DNA from: Gammaproteobacteria bacterium
Lineage (GTDB): Bacteria > Pseudomonadota > Gammaproteobacteria > Xanthomonadales > Wenzhouxiangellaceae
DNA: 64,000 nt
Reading direction: 5' to 3'
Assembly: GCA_003565625.1 (NCBI GenBank)
Contig: PXBD01000059.1
Span: 45,138-109,137 of the forward strand
Shown one piece after another: positions 44,737 to 54,396 of this stretch. A program made the translations under genes and the position numbers. Under the pieces are notes generated by a model, which had not been told where the DNA came from, ran no database searches, and was given only the letters and a program-made list of their open reading frames with translations. Numbering within the stretch: the first letter of the stretch is position 1; each line of letters opens with the position of its first letter.

Positions 44737-45719
44737 CGCCGGCGCTCAAGCTCCTGGGCGACCAGCGCCACGGTCTCGGAAGGCACCTCGCCAACCACGG
44801 TCACGCGGTGATTTTCCACCGTGCCGGTGTAGACATGCACCGGGCCAATCGCCTCGATCCGTTCGCTGGCGCCGGCATGGCCGCCCTCTTCCACGTAGAC
44901 CGAGAAGCTGGCCAGCCCATCACTGAACAGCATGTGTTCAAAGGCGCGACCATCCGGGTTGACGCCGCGGCCAACGCTGGCCAGCCGGAATCCGTCCGGC
45001 AGGCGCGCCGGCGTCCAGGTCGCGCGCCGCAGCCTGGCCGCTGCCGCCGGCGGCGAGATGTCTTCCTCATCCATGTGCGCTTCGGCGGCATCCCGCACGG
45101 CCAGGTCGGGCGCCAGCTCGCGGTCGCTGATCGGCACGCCCAGTTCGATATCGACAAAGGTCATCTTTTGCAGGGCCCGGCCATTGCGGTCCAGCAATGC
45201 CGAGCGCAGCAGCATGCCGGTGCTTTCCTCCAGCCAGAAACGGTGGCCGTAGCGGAACTGGTCACGCGGGCGAATTTCGATCACCCGGGCGCGCATACCG
45301 GCGACCCGATCGCTGCCGGCAAAACGCATGCGGTAAGCAACCACCGGGCTGGACAGCTGGCTGACCGGGCGGTTCGGCAACAGCCGGGCTCCGATCCCCC
45401 CCTGGATTACCAGCGCCTGGTCGCCGTCCAGTAGTGTTCGGACGTGATTGCCGTCGCGCAGAACCTCGCGCGGCTGGCCATCGATGGAGTAAATTCTCTC
45501 GCGAATGCCGCGCTCGTCGACGCGGTGGATGATGCGCAAGGTATCGACATGGCCATCGCGCATGTGGACCACGGTGCCGCGATAATTCAGCCCGTCGATC
45601 GCGCGGGCCATGCGATCCAGCCAGTCACCAACCTCTTCGGCTGCCGCGGCCGGCGTTGCCGCCAAGGCAAACAGCAGCCATCCGGCCACGGCAAAAACCC
45701 AGCGAGGCGTCGGCGGCAT
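44733..45719 (-). CDS. rseB: Sigma-E regulatory protein RseB/MucB
   Basis: A 328-residue periplasmic protein with a signal peptide ending near ATPAAAAEE. The N-terminal lipoprotein-carrier-like domain (LNYRGTVVHMRDGHVDTLRIIHRV) and the C-terminal MucB/RseB domain (LPDGFRLASVGRG) are visible. It binds RseA in the periplasm, shields it from proteolysis and senses mislocalised lipopolysaccharide and lipoproteins. ATG at 45719 lies 4 bases after rseA. Confidence 0.92.
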   Translation of the reverse strand: MPPTPRWVFAVAGWLLFALAATPAAAAEEVGDWLDRMARAIDGLNYRGTVVHMRDGHVDTLRIIHRVDERGIRERIYSIDGQPREVLRDGNHVRTLLDGDQALVIQGGIGARLLPNRPVSQLSSPVVAYRMRFAGSDRVAGMRARVIEIRPRDQFRYGHRFWLEESTGMLLRSALLDRNGRALQKMTFVDIELGVPISDRELAPDLAVRDAAEAHMDEEDISPPAAAARLRRATWTPARLPDGFRLASVGRGVNPDGRAFEHMLFSDGLASFSVYVEEGGHAGASERIEAIGPVHVYTGTVENHRVTVVGEVPSETVALVAQELERRR

Positions 45720-45723
45720 GACT

Positions 45724-46320
45724 TCAGCGCTCGCCCGGCTCCGAACCCATCGCGTTGCTTTCCGACGGCGCGGCCATGCGCGCCCCGGCAACAATGGGCA
45801 CGTAGGACACCACACCGCTGCCGCCGGCGGCCTGGTTGTGGCGCAGCACGTAGGTGCTGATGCGCTGGCGGTCGGCCGGCGAAATTTCAGAGTAGCTGAC
45901 CGGCACCAGCGGCTGGGTAAACGGCAAATCCAGCGCCGTGGGCTGACTGACAAATCCGGGTTCGTCAACCAGGCGCTCGCCGTGACCTTGCTCAAGCAGG
46001 CTGGTATTGATCGCAACCAGCGCAGCCACGGCAACGCTGGCGGCGATGGCGACCCCCCCCAGCGGCTTGAGCCAGCCGACGCCGGCACGCTGCTCGACTT
46101 CGACTGCGGGCTCTTCAACCAGCGCCGCCGCCACCCGGTCACTCAGGGATTGGCCCGGCGAAGACTCACGCTGCAGGCAGGCACGGATGGTGTGGTAACG
46201 GCTCCATCGACTTTTCAATTCCCGGTCTCCGGCAAGCCGGCGAACCAGGAATTCGCGCGCGCCGCGGTCGAGTTCCCCGTCCATCAGGCTGGATAGTTGT
46301 TCACGCTTGGATTCGGTCAT
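45724..46320 (-). CDS. rseA: Anti-sigma-E factor RseA/MucA
   Basis: A 198-residue single-pass membrane protein. The N-terminal anti-sigma domain begins MTESKREQLSSLMDGELD, with SRWSRYHTIRACLQ in the sigma-binding helix. A transmembrane helix near residues 92-112 (LKPLGGVAIAASVAVAALVAI, in part) is followed by a periplasmic part that RseB would bind. It holds RpoE at the membrane until cleaved in envelope stress. Confidence 0.9.
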   Translation of the reverse strand: MTESKREQLSSLMDGELDRGAREFLVRRLAGDRELKSRWSRYHTIRACLQRESSPGQSLSDRVAAALVEEPAVEVEQRAGVGWLKPLGGVAIAASVAVAALVAINTSLLEQGHGERLVDEPGFVSQPTALDLPFTQPLVPVSYSEISPADRQRISTYVLRHNQAAGGSGVVSYVPIVAGARMAAPSESNAMGSEPGER

Positions 46321-46341
46321 GGCAGATCTCGTTGGTCTCAC

Positions 46342-46923
46342 TCAGCGATTGTCGAGCAGCGGCCGGAGGCGCTCATCGATGGCCTCACGGGCGCGGAAGA
46401 TGCGGGATCGCACGGTGCCGATCGGGCACTCCATGGTGGTTGCGATCTCTTCATAACTCATGCCCTCCATCTCGCGCAGAGAGATGGCCATGCGCAGGTC
46501 TTCGGGCAAATCGGCGATCGCATCATGGATGGTCTGTTCAATCTCTTCTCGCAGCAGTTCGTGTTCCGGCGATCCGCGATCCTTGAGTCGGGAATCGATC
46601 TGGTACTGCTCGGCATCAACGGCATCCACGTCGGACTGTGGCGGGCGCCGGCTCTGCGCGACCAGGTGATTCTTGGCCGTGTTGATCGCGATCCGGTACA
46701 GCCAGGTATAAAAAGCGCTGTCGCCGCGGAATCGCTTGAGCGCCCGGTAGGCCTTGATGAACGCTTCCTGGGCAACGTCCATGGCCTCTGATGGATCCGA
46801 CACGTAGCGCGACACCAGGCTGATGATCTTGTGCTGATACTTCAATACCAGCACATCGAACGCCTTCTTGTCGCCCTTCTGGACCCGCTCTACCAGCAGC
46901 TGATCAACTTCCCGTTCGCTCAT
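46342..46923 (-). CDS. rpoE: RNA polymerase sigma-E factor (RpoE/AlgU)
   Basis: A 193-residue extracytoplasmic-function sigma factor. Region 2 has SLVSRYVSDPSEAMDVAQEAF and FYTWLYRIAINTAKNHL; region 4 has LREMEGMSYEEIATTMECPIGTVRSRIFRARE. Sequence and operon (rseA-rseB-rseC-degP downstream) identify the RpoE/AlgU group controlling envelope stress. A 10-base inverted repeat lies in the upstream region, with a weak candidate sigma-E promoter inside it. Confidence 0.97.
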   Translation of the reverse strand: MSEREVDQLLVERVQKGDKKAFDVLVLKYQHKIISLVSRYVSDPSEAMDVAQEAFIKAYRALKRFRGDSAFYTWLYRIAINTAKNHLVAQSRRPPQSDVDAVDAEQYQIDSRLKDRGSPEHELLREEIEQTIHDAIADLPEDLRMAISLREMEGMSYEEIATTMECPIGTVRSRIFRAREAIDERLRPLLDNR

Positions 46924-46952
46924 CGGGCCCTTCCTTGCGGCTCCAATCCCAG

Positions 46953-46987
46953 CGATCGGGTCATCCTTCTGGACAGCGACCCGATCG
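46953..46987. promoter_or_regulatory. Inverted repeat and weak sigma-E-like promoter upstream of rpoE
   Basis: CGATCGGGTC (46953-46962) and GACCCGATCG (46978-46987) form a perfect 10-base inverted repeat with a 15-base spacer, starting 30 bases upstream of rpoE. A weak sigma-E-like promoter on the minus strand (GAAACT at 46996-46991, TCCAGA at 46973-46968, 17-base spacer) overlaps it. It may be an operator or a leader hairpin. Nothing else is recognised in the 217-base rpoE-ALDH gap except GATAAT at 47089-47094, a possible -10 for the dehydrogenase. Confidence 0.4.
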
Positions 46988-47140
46988 AATAGTTTCGTTC
47001 AGCGTGGATTCAGCGGAGTCTGCTGACCCAAGACCCCGCAAGCCTGAAGAATACCACGCCACCGCCAGCAGCCCGCCGGGGGCGATGCGATAATGGGGAG
47101 TTTTCAACACTCAAGCAACGACCAAGGTCAGGAGCAGATC

Positions 47141-48670
47141 ATGAGCAGGGAGCAGGAGATACTTACCCAACTGGGCATCCAGGCCCTTCACCCCGGAGCC
47201 TGCTTCGGCCCAGGCCAGCGGTCGCAGACCGACCCCGAGCGCGCGTTTGACGCGGTCAACCCGGCGACAGGCGAGACCATTGCCCGGATCAGCGCCGCAA
47301 CGCAAGCCGATTACGAGCGCGTGATCACCACCGCCGCCGAGGCCGCCGAGGCCTGGAAAATGGTGCCCGCGCCGGCCCGAGGCGAAGCGGTGCGGCGGAT
47401 TACCGATGCCTTGCGCGAACACAAGGATCCGTTGGGCAGCCTGGTCGCCCTCGAGATGGGCAAGATCAAGCCCGAGGGCGACGGCGAGGTGCAGGAGATG
47501 ATCGACATCGGCGACTTCGCCCTGGGCCAGTCGCGCATGCTCTACGGCAAAACCATGCATTCCGAGCGCCCCGGCCACCGCATGTACGAGCAGTGGCACC
47601 CGCTGGGCGTGGTCGGCGTGGTCACCGCCTTCAATTTCCCGGTCGCGGTGTGGGCCTGGAACGCCCTGCTTTCGGCAATCTGCGGCAATGCCACGGTCTG
47701 GAAACCGTCTCCGAAAGGCGCACTGTGCTGCGCGGCGGTTCAGAACATTGTCAACCAGGCGCTCGCCGAGACCGACCTGCCACCGGTGTTTACCTCGTTC
47801 ATGGAATCCGGCCATGACCTGGCCGGCCGCTTCATCGACGATGAGCGCGTGGCCCTGATGTCGTTTACCGGCTCCAGCCAGGTCGGTCGCATGGTCGGCG
47901 AGCGGGTCGCCGCGCGCTTTGGCAAGAGCCTGCTCGAACTGGGTGGCAACAACGCCATCATTCTCGACCAGACCGCCGACCTCAAGCTCGCCATCCCGGC
48001 GATCGTGTTCGGGGCGGTCGGCACGGCCGGCCAGCGCTGCACCACCACCCGCCGCCTGATCGTGCACGAATCCATCGCCGGGGAGGTTTGCGAGACTCTG
48101 GTCAAGGCCTACCGCCAGGTCCGGATTGGCGACCCGCTCGAGCCGGATACCTTGATGGGGCCGCTGACCGACGAAGCCTCGGTCAAGCGCTTCGAGCAGG
48201 CTGTCGAGCGGGCCCGGGCAGCCGGCGGCGAGGTGCTCACCGGCGGTCGGCGCATCGACCGGCAAGGCTGTTTCGTCGAGCCCACCCTGATCCGGGCGGA
48301 AAACCACTGGGACATCGTCCAGGAAGAAACCTTCGCCCCCATCCTGTACGTCATGACCTACCGAACGCTGGAAGAGGCCATGCACATGCACAACGACGTC
48401 CGCCAGGGACTGTCGTCGGCCATTTTCACCACCGACCTGCGCAACGCCGAGTATTTTCTGTCCCACCGCGGCTCGGACTGCGGGATCGCCAACGTGAACA
48501 TCGGCACCTCGGGAGCCGAAATCGGCGGCGCCTTCGGCGGGGAGAAGGAAACCGGCGGCGGTCGCGAGTCGGGATCCGACGCCTGGCAGGCCTACATGCG
48601 CCGCCAGACCAACACCATCAACTGGTCGACCGAACTGCCGCTGGCCCAGGGGATCAAGTTTGACCTTTAA
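47141..48670 (+). CDS. ALDH7-type aldehyde dehydrogenase (aminoadipate-semialdehyde/piperideine-6-carboxylate type)
   Basis: A 509-residue NAD-dependent aldehyde dehydrogenase of the ALDH7 (antiquitin) group. Catalytic features are the glutamate in [10 protein letters not shown] and the cysteine in [32 protein letters not shown] forms the Rossmann substrate segment. Relatives oxidise alpha-aminoadipic semialdehyde in lysine breakdown, but no other lysine genes are adjacent. ATG at 47141 has CAGGAG upstream. The gene overlaps pyrD by 11 bases. Confidence 0.88.
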   Translation: MSREQEILTQLGIQALHPGACFGPGQRSQTDPERAFDAVNPATGETIARISAATQADYERVITTAAEAAEAWKMVPAPARGEAVRRITDALREHKDPLGSLVALEMGKIKPEGDGEVQEMIDIGDFALGQSRMLYGKTMHSERPGHRMYEQWHPLGVVGVVTAFNFPVAVWAWNALLSAICGNATVWKPSPKGALCCAAVQNIVNQALAETDLPPVFTSFMESGHDLAGRFIDDERVALMSFTGSSQVGRMVGERVAARFGKSLLELGGNNAIILDQTADLKLAIPAIVFGAVGTAGQRCTTTRRLIVHESIAGEVCETLVKAYRQVRIGDPLEPDTLMGPLTDEASVKRFEQAVERARAAGGEVLTGGRRIDRQGCFVEPTLIRAENHWDIVQEETFAPILYVMTYRTLEEAMHMHNDVRQGLSSAIFTTDLRNAEYFLSHRGSDCGIANVNIGTSGAEIGGAFGGEKETGGGRESGSDAWQAYMRRQTNTINWSTELPLAQGIKFDL

Positions 48671-49697
48671 GGCTCTCCGGAAAGGGATGTTCATGCTGGC
48701 GCCGGAAACGGCGCACGAGGTGGCCGTGCACGCCATGGCGGCCGGCCGCCTGACCGGGCTGAGCCGGCTCATCGCCGGGCCGCGGCCGCGCTTTCCCGTT
48801 GAACTGATGGGCCTGCAGTTTCCCAACCCGGTAGGACTGGCCGCGGGCTTCGACAAGAACGGCGATTCCATCGACGCGCTCGGCGCGCTCGGTTTCGGCC
48901 ATATCGAGCTCGGCACCGTCACGCCCAAACCCCAGCCCGGCAACCCTCGCCCACGCCTGTTCCGGCTGCCCGAGTTCGAGGCCATCGTCAACCGCATGGG
49001 CTTTAACAACAAGGGCGTCGACCATTTGGTTCAGCGGCTGCAAAACGCCCGCTACGACGGCATTCTCGGCGCCAACATCGGCCGGCAGAAAGACACGCCC
49101 ACCGACCAGGCCGCCGGCGACTACCTTGTCTGCCTGGAAAAGGTGTATGCCTGGTGCGACTACGTCGCGGTCAACATTTCATCGCCAAACACCCCCAACC
49201 TGCGCGAGCTGCAGGACACCGGGCCGCTGAAAGAACTGCTCGACGAACTGGTCGCAGCCCGCTCGCGCCTGGAAAGCGAGCACGCAATGTACCGCCCGAT
49301 CGTGCTCAAGATCGCCCCGGACTGGGATGAGGCCGCGCTGACCGCCTCGCTCGAGGTGATTGGTGCGTCTGGCCTGGACGGGCTGATCGCGACCAACACC
49401 ACGCTGGACCGCAGCCCGGTGGCTGGTCACCGGCACGCTGCGGAAGCCGGCGGCTTGAGCGGCCGTCCGCTGATGACCCTGTCGACACAGGTGTTGCAAC
49501 GGGCCCGCAATGTGCTCGGCAAGAATTTCCCCATCATCGCCTCGGGCGGCGTCCACAGCGGTGCCGATGCAGCGGCCAAACAGGCGGCCGGGGCCAACCT
49601 GGTGCAGCTGTATACCGGCTTCATCTATGAAGGACCGGAGCTGATCCGTGCCTGTACCCGGAACTGGTCGGCAAGCCGACAGCATGCGGCGGCCTGA
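48660..49697 (+). CDS. pyrD: Dihydroorotate dehydrogenase (quinone), class 2
   Basis: A 345-residue membrane-associated flavoenzyme of pyrimidine synthesis that reduces quinone while forming orotate. The N-terminal helix ([22 protein letters not shown]) marks class 2. FMN-barrel blocks include [28 protein letters not shown] and [14 protein letters not shown] with the catalytic serine. The start is TTG at 48660, supported by homology before the later ATG at 48687. It overlaps both neighbours. Confidence 0.94.
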   Translation: MTFKALRKGMFMLAPETAHEVAVHAMAAGRLTGLSRLIAGPRPRFPVELMGLQFPNPVGLAAGFDKNGDSIDALGALGFGHIELGTVTPKPQPGNPRPRLFRLPEFEAIVNRMGFNNKGVDHLVQRLQNARYDGILGANIGRQKDTPTDQAAGDYLVCLEKVYAWCDYVAVNISSPNTPNLRELQDTGPLKELLDELVAARSRLESEHAMYRPIVLKIAPDWDEAALTASLEVIGASGLDGLIATNTTLDRSPVAGHRHAAEAGGLSGRPLMTLSTQVLQRARNVLGKNFPIIASGGVHSGADAAAKQAAGANLVQLYTGFIYEGPELIRACTRNWSASRQHAAA

Positions 49698-50706
49698 GAC
49701 GGTCGAGGGCGCGGACCTCGCGCCCTTGAGCACCTTCCGACTGCCCGCCACGGCCGACCGCCTGATCATTCTCGACCAGCTCGAGCAGCTGCCCCAACTA
49801 CCGCGGGACAATGATTCGCTACTGGTTCTCGGTGGCGGCTCCAACACCGTGTTTACCGCCGACTGGCCGGGCACGGTGCTGCTCAACCGCCTGCGCGGCA
49901 TTGAGGCCGAGCCCGCCGACAACGGCGCGGTGCGCGTGCGCGCCGCTGCTGGTGAAAACTGGCATCAACTGGTGCGTTGGTGCCTGAAGCGGGAGTTGTA
50001 TGGGATCGAGAACCTGATCCTGATCCCCGGCTCGGTCGGCGCTGCGCCAATCCAGAATATCGGCGCCTACGGGGGGGAGCTGGCCGCGGTGCTCGAGTCG
50101 GTCAGCGCCTGGGATCGGCAAAACGGAGCGCTGATCGAGATACCGGCGGCTGAATGCGGGCTGGCCTACCGCGACAGCCGCTTCAAGTCGAGCGAGCGCG
50201 GACGATTCCTGATTACCGCAGTCAGCCTGAAACTCCAACGCCAGTTCCAGCCAGCACTGGGCTATCAGAGCCTGGTCGACCACCTTGGTGCGCGCGCCAT
50301 CTCGACCCCCACACCGCGCCAACTGGCCGCAGCCGTCATGCGACTGCGCCGCCATCGCCTGCCCGATCCGGCCCGCCTGGCCAACGCCGGCAGTTTTTTC
50401 AAAAACCCGGTACTTGGAGCCAGCACGGCGGCTGCCATGCTCGCTGAACATCCTTGCCTGCCGCACTGGCGCCTGAGCGACGGCTCGGTCAAGCTGGCCG
50501 CCGGCTGGATGATCGATCGCCAGGGTTGGCGCGGACGCAGGGTGGGCGATGCCGGGGTGTATCAGAACCACGCGCTGGTGCTGGTCAATCACGGCCGGGC
50601 CAGCGCGGGCCAGCTGGGCGAATTGATCGACCGCATCACTGCCTCGGTTGCGGGCGAATTCGGGGTTTGCCTCGAAGTGGAGCCGAATCTGATCGGTTTT
50701 GAGTGA
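49684..50706 (+). CDS. murB: UDP-N-acetylenolpyruvoylglucosamine reductase
   Basis: A 340-residue FAD enzyme that reduces UDP-GlcNAc-enolpyruvate to UDP-MurNAc in wall synthesis. FAD-binding LVLGGGSNTVF, GSVGAAPIQNIGAYGGE, the arginine in YRDSRFKS, the serine in NAGSFFKNP and the C-terminal glutamate in EVEPNLIGF are all present. ATG at 49684 overlaps the pyrD end by 14 bases; GTG at 49648 is an alternative. Confidence 0.94.
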   Translation: MRRPETVEGADLAPLSTFRLPATADRLIILDQLEQLPQLPRDNDSLLVLGGGSNTVFTADWPGTVLLNRLRGIEAEPADNGAVRVRAAAGENWHQLVRWCLKRELYGIENLILIPGSVGAAPIQNIGAYGGELAAVLESVSAWDRQNGALIEIPAAECGLAYRDSRFKSSERGRFLITAVSLKLQRQFQPALGYQSLVDHLGARAISTPTPRQLAAAVMRLRRHRLPDPARLANAGSFFKNPVLGASTAAAMLAEHPCLPHWRLSDGSVKLAAGWMIDRQGWRGRRVGDAGVYQNHALVLVNHGRASAGQLGELIDRITASVAGEFGVCLEVEPNLIGFE

Positions 50707-50710
50707 CAGA

Positions 50711-50858
50711 TTTTTTACCGCAGATGAACGCGGATAAAGAAAAGAAAAAGACCAGAGAAAAAGAAAAAGCAAACAGTCTGGGAAACCAATCGGAGTCGAA
50801 ATTGATGACAAAACGGCCTGATTACTTGGTTCTCAATCTGCGTTTATCTGCGTTCAAG
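50711..50858. repeat. Paired 10-base-periodic extragenic repeats (site 2)
   Basis: At 50711-50738 TTTTTTACCG is followed by GCAGATGAAC-like units. At 50834-50858 the inverted form (AATCTGCGTTTATCTGCGTT) appears. The 95 bases between are AG-rich and hold no gene. The same paired arrangement occurs at 23306-23458. Confidence 0.75.
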
Positions 50859-50870
50859 CATAAAAAAGCA

Positions 50871-50894
50871 CAACGCGCCGGGGTGGGCGCGTTG
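50871..50894 (-). terminator. Rho-independent terminator of rpoH
   Basis: CAACGCGCC (50871-50879) pairs with GGCGCGTTG (50886-50894) around a 6-base loop. On the minus strand the stem is followed by TGCTTTTTTATGC, a U-tract. It lies 34 bases after the rpoH stop codon. Confidence 0.75.
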
Positions 50895-50927
50895 GAGACG
50901 ATCAATGGGCAGCTCGTGCGTGCCGGC

Positions 50928-51785
50928 TCAGGCCTCGAAGCGGGCCTTGAGCTTTTTCAGGGCGGCGTTTTCCAGCTGCCGGATGCGCTCGGCCGAGACG
51001 CCGTACTTGTCGGCCAGCTCCTGCAGCGTGATCCTCGGATCCATCAGCCAGCGGCTCTGGATGATGTCGCGTGAGCGCTCGTCGAGATCACCAATGCCGT
51101 CGAAGAGCAGGTTGTGGTGATGGTCTTCCCAGTCCTGGGCTTCGACCGCGTCGTGCGGCGATACGGTCAGACCTTCCAGGTAGGCGGCCGGGGCAACATA
51201 GGATGAATCATCATCGTCGGACGTCATGTCGAAGCCGATGTCCTGGCCCGACAGGCGCGACTCCATCTCGGTGACCACTTCCGGCTTGACCCCAAGCTCT
51301 TCTGCGACCCGGTTGACCTCGGTCTGGTTGAGCCACCCCAGGCGCTTTTTCTGCCGGCGCAGGTTGAAAAACAGCTTGCGCTGGGCCTTGGTGGTCGCAA
51401 CCTTGACAATGCGCCAGTTACGCAGGATGAACTCGTGGATTTCGGCCCGGATCCAGTGGACCGCGAACGATACCAGGCGCACGCCCTGGTCGGGGTCGAA
51501 ACGCTTGACCGCCTTCATCAGGCCGATATTGCCTTCCTGGACCAGATCCCCCAGCGGCAGTCCGTAACCGGCATAGCCGCGCGCCACGTGCACCACGAAC
51601 CGCAGATGGGACATCACCATCTTGCGGGCGGCGTCCAGGTCTTCCTCGTCGCGAAACCGGCGCGCCAGGTCCTGTTCTTCATCCAGGGTGAGCACCGGCA
51701 GGCGGTTGACTTCCTGAATGTAGGCATCCAGTGAACCCGTCCCGGCCGGCGCCAGCAAATGACTTGCTACCAGCTGATTGCTCAT
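50928..51785 (-). CDS. rpoH: RNA polymerase sigma-32 factor RpoH
   Basis: A 285-residue heat-shock sigma factor. Region 2 shows [31 protein letters not shown] (in parts) and [19 protein letters not shown]; the RpoH-specific segment is [20 protein letters not shown]; region 4 is [23 protein letters not shown] at 51785 has GGGAGAG upstream. It directs chaperone and protease genes such as htpG and hslVU, both present in this window. A sigma-E-like promoter lies upstream at 51844-51871. Confidence 0.97.
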   Translation of the reverse strand: MSNQLVASHLLAPAGTGSLDAYIQEVNRLPVLTLDEEQDLARRFRDEEDLDAARKMVMSHLRFVVHVARGYAGYGLPLGDLVQEGNIGLMKAVKRFDPDQGVRLVSFAVHWIRAEIHEFILRNWRIVKVATTKAQRKLFFNLRRQKKRLGWLNQTEVNRVAEELGVKPEVVTEMESRLSGQDIGFDMTSDDDDSSYVAPAAYLEGLTVSPHDAVEAQDWEDHHHNLLFDGIGDLDERSRDIIQSRWLMDPRITLQELADKYGVSAERIRQLENAALKKLKARFEA

Positions 51786-51843
51786 GCAACTCTCCCGTGA
51801 ATTAACGCTTAAGTATAGCAATGAATCGAGATCGACTGCGCGC

Positions 51844-51871
51844 TCAGACCATCACGCGCCGGCAAAGTTTC
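51844..51871 (-). promoter_or_regulatory. Candidate sigma-E (RpoE/AlgU) promoter of rpoH
   Basis: On the minus strand GAAACTT (51871-51865) and TCTGA (51848-51844) are 16 bases apart, close to the AlgU consensus GAACTT-N16-TCTGA. The rpoH start lies about 58 bases downstream. A second possible -10 of housekeeping type, TATACT, lies at 51817-51812. In E. coli rpoH also has a sigma-E promoter. Confidence 0.6.
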
Positions 51872-51887
51872 TCGGCCGCTCAGGCGA

Positions 51888-53090
51888 TCAAGATTCCGGT
51901 AGTTGATTTGGCGGCGGCAGTGCCTCGGCGCTGCGCCCTCCCTGCAGGCGCAGCGCATTCCGGTAGCACTGGGCTGCCGCCTCGAGCCGCCCGGAGCGAT
52001 CCAGAATGCGCCCCAGCAGGGCGTAGGCCTCGCCGTCGGGCTGCGCTTCTACGGCTTTCTCGAGGTGTTCGCGGGCGCTCTCGTACTCCCGTTCATCCAG
52101 GTACATCATGCCCAGGGCCAGGTGCAGCCCCGGGTGGCGCGGGTCCGCCTCGAGCCAGCGCCGGCAGTCGCGAATTCGACCCGGCCGATCACCGGCTTCG
52201 ACCAGCGCATACACCCGCAGCAACTGGCTATCGAGTTCCTCGTCCAGGCGCTTTTTCAGGTACCCGCCGGCCAGCGACGAGCGTCCCAGTTCGGCGGCCC
52301 GGCGTCCGTAGGCCAGGACCAGATCACGTTGCCGCCGCTGGCGGCGCGGCAGCGCGCGCCAGGCCGACTCGAGATCCGCAACCAGTTCAGCCTCCTCGAT
52401 TTCGCGCACGCCTGCCAGAACCGCCAGTTCATCGCGCCGGCGTGCATCGAGGATATCGGCCTTGAACAGGGCCGGGGTCAGCAGGCGCAGGTCACGCCAG
52501 CGCGCGGCGTCCTGGTAGGCCTGCAACAGCAACCTCAGCAGGCCCTGGTGGCGCGGTTTTTTCAGATGCAGCGCTTCGAGCACCGGGATCGCGTCGGCCG
52601 TGCGTCCTTCGCCCACCAGCATCCGGGCGCGGGCCAGGCCGGTCGCAAAATGGCGCCGACCGAAGCGGCCATCGGCCAACTGCAGCCAGTGATCCCGGCC
52701 TTCGCTGTCGGCCTGGCCCTGGGCGGCGCGCGCCGCCGCAAGGTAGCCGGCGGTGGATCCGCGATAGCGCAGAGCCCGATCCAGGTGTTTTTCCGCCTGC
52801 TGCCACTCACCCTCGGCCAGCGCCAGCAAGCCGGTCTCCATCTGGCGCCGGGCGCGGGACTGCCGCGCCCGGCGCACGGTCTTGCCCGGCAGCCGCAGCA
52901 GCCCGATAACCAGGGCCAGGACGATCCAGCCAACGATGACAAGGCCAAACAGCACCAGGGCCGACATCTCGACCCGCCAGCGACCGATATCCATCACCAC
53001 CCGGCCAGGGTTTTCCATCAGCGGCGGGGCAACCAGGGCAGCCACGGCCAGAACAGCGAGACTTGCCAGCAGGAAGAACAGCCGTTTCAC
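51888..53090 (-). CDS. hemY: HemY-like tetratricopeptide membrane protein
   Basis: A 400-residue protein with two N-terminal transmembrane helices (LFFLLASLAVLAVAALVAP and LVLFGLVIVGWIVLALVIG) followed by tetratricopeptide-like helices (DPRHPGLHLALGMMYLDE and AYALLGRILDRSGRLEAA). It is encoded at the end of hemCDXY, as in other gammaproteobacteria; its exact role in haem synthesis is unknown. The start is GTG at 53090, overlapping the hemX stop (GTGA). Confidence 0.87.
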   Translation of the reverse strand: MKRLFFLLASLAVLAVAALVAPPLMENPGRVVMDIGRWRVEMSALVLFGLVIVGWIVLALVIGLLRLPGKTVRRARQSRARRQMETGLLALAEGEWQQAEKHLDRALRYRGSTAGYLAAARAAQGQADSEGRDHWLQLADGRFGRRHFATGLARARMLVGEGRTADAIPVLEALHLKKPRHQGLLRLLLQAYQDAARWRDLRLLTPALFKADILDARRRDELAVLAGVREIEEAELVADLESAWRALPRRQRRQRDLVLAYGRRAAELGRSSLAGGYLKKRLDEELDSQLLRVYALVEAGDRPGRIRDCRRWLEADPRHPGLHLALGMMYLDEREYESAREHLEKAVEAQPDGEAYALLGRILDRSGRLEAAAQCYRNALRLQGGRSAEALPPPNQLPES

Positions 53091-54310
53091 GACCCGGCCA
53101 ACCGTGCTTCCAGCTGCTCGAGTGCGACCCCCAGCGCCGGCGATTCGACCGTCAGCGACAGCTCGCGCAAGCGCTCGAGTTCGGCGCGCGCCGAACGGAC
53201 CGCCTCGGCATCGGCCCGAAACCATTCATCGAGCAAGGCCAGCGCGGCGTCGATCTGCACGACCAGGGTTTCGGATTCGCGCCGGGCCAGCGCCAGTTCG
53301 GCGGTCAGCAGGCGCAGACGAAGCTGTTCGCGAGCCGCCTCGAACGTCTCCTGTGTCCGCCCGAGTTCGTCGCGGGCCTGAATTCGCACCAGCGACCGCA
53401 GAGTAGCGCCGACGCGCTGCCGCCAATCTTCAGGACTCTCTTCGGGCGACGCAACCGGCGCTGGCTCCAGCTGCAGCGGCCAGCTTTGACTGTCCCTGCC
53501 CAGGCGTTCCAGCACCGCCAGCGCGGAGTGCAAATCCGGCGCGCGGGCAGCGGCAAGGTCTTCGATTTCCCGCGCCAGGCTGCGCTGGACCTGCTCCAGG
53601 CGCGCATCCTCAAGCGCGCCCAGACGTGTCCGGGCCCGGCGGAAGGCGCGCAGGGCCGCCGAGTGATCGCCGGCCAGTTCGGCCAGATCCTGACCGCTGC
53701 GCAGCAGGCCGGCCGCCTCCAGCATGACAATCTGGCGCCGCAAATCCCGGTCGACCTGACGCTCCAGATCGCCACGCTCATCGAGCTGCCGGATTGCGGC
53801 ATCCAGACGTTCGCGCAACTCCCGGGAATCCTGGGTGCGATCGGCCAGCTCCCGCTCCAGGGCGTCCAGGCGCGCCGGCAGATCTTCCGAACGCGCCTCG
53901 ATCCGACCGACGGCACGCTCCAGGTCGGCGACGCGGCCAAAACGGCTCTCAATCCGGGCCTCAAGACGCTGCTCGACCTGCTCGGTTCGACTGCGGCTGG
54001 CCTGGCCATGCTCGGCCAGGTCCGACTGCAGCCCAACCACCAGTTCAGCCTGTTCGCGAAGCTGGTCCTCCAGCGCCGCCAGGGCGCGGGCATCTGCCGT
54101 TTCGGCATCTTCCAGCAGTACCGGCCAGGCCACCCAGGCCGCCACGGCCAGCGCAACCAAGGCGAGCAACAAAGCCAGCCAGGCAGGTCCGCGGCCCCGT
54201 CGCCGGGGCGCCGCGCCGGACTGTTGCTCAGCCGCTCCCTCAGCCGCCGGACCTGCAGCGCTGTCGTCGTTTACGGGAGGCGGTGCCGTTTGATCCTTGT
54301 CGCTACTCAT
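53087..54310 (-). CDS. hemX: HemX-like membrane protein
   Basis: A 407-residue protein with a disordered acidic N-terminus, one transmembrane helix (WLALLLALVALAVAAWVAWP) and a long charged coiled coil, matching the HemX family (once annotated as uroporphyrinogen methyltransferase but lacking that domain). It lies between hemD and hemY. Function unproven; a scaffold role in tetrapyrrole synthesis is proposed for the family. Confidence 0.85.
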   Translation of the reverse strand: MSSDKDQTAPPPVNDDSAAGPAAEGAAEQQSGAAPRRRGRGPAWLALLLALVALAVAAWVAWPVLLEDAETADARALAALEDQLREQAELVVGLQSDLAEHGQASRSRTEQVEQRLEARIESRFGRVADLERAVGRIEARSEDLPARLDALERELADRTQDSRELRERLDAAIRQLDERGDLERQVDRDLRRQIVMLEAAGLLRSGQDLAELAGDHSAALRAFRRARTRLGALEDARLEQVQRSLAREIEDLAAARAPDLHSALAVLERLGRDSQSWPLQLEPAPVASPEESPEDWRQRVGATLRSLVRIQARDELGRTQETFEAAREQLRLRLLTAELALARRESETLVVQIDAALALLDEWFRADAEAVRSARAELERLRELSLTVESPALGVALEQLEARLAGS

Positions 54311-54396
54311 GCTCGCATCCTGGCCGAGAAAGGCCGCGCGCCGCGGCCATGATCGCCTTCTAAGGGTAACGCAAACCGCGATCGCAGTCCGATAGA

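Noticed and set aside
47111..49012. Open frame of 633 codons on the - strand opposite the ALDH gene and pyrD
   Set aside because: GC-rich codon bias of the real genes keeps the opposite frame open; no domain is visible and it spans two genuine genes.
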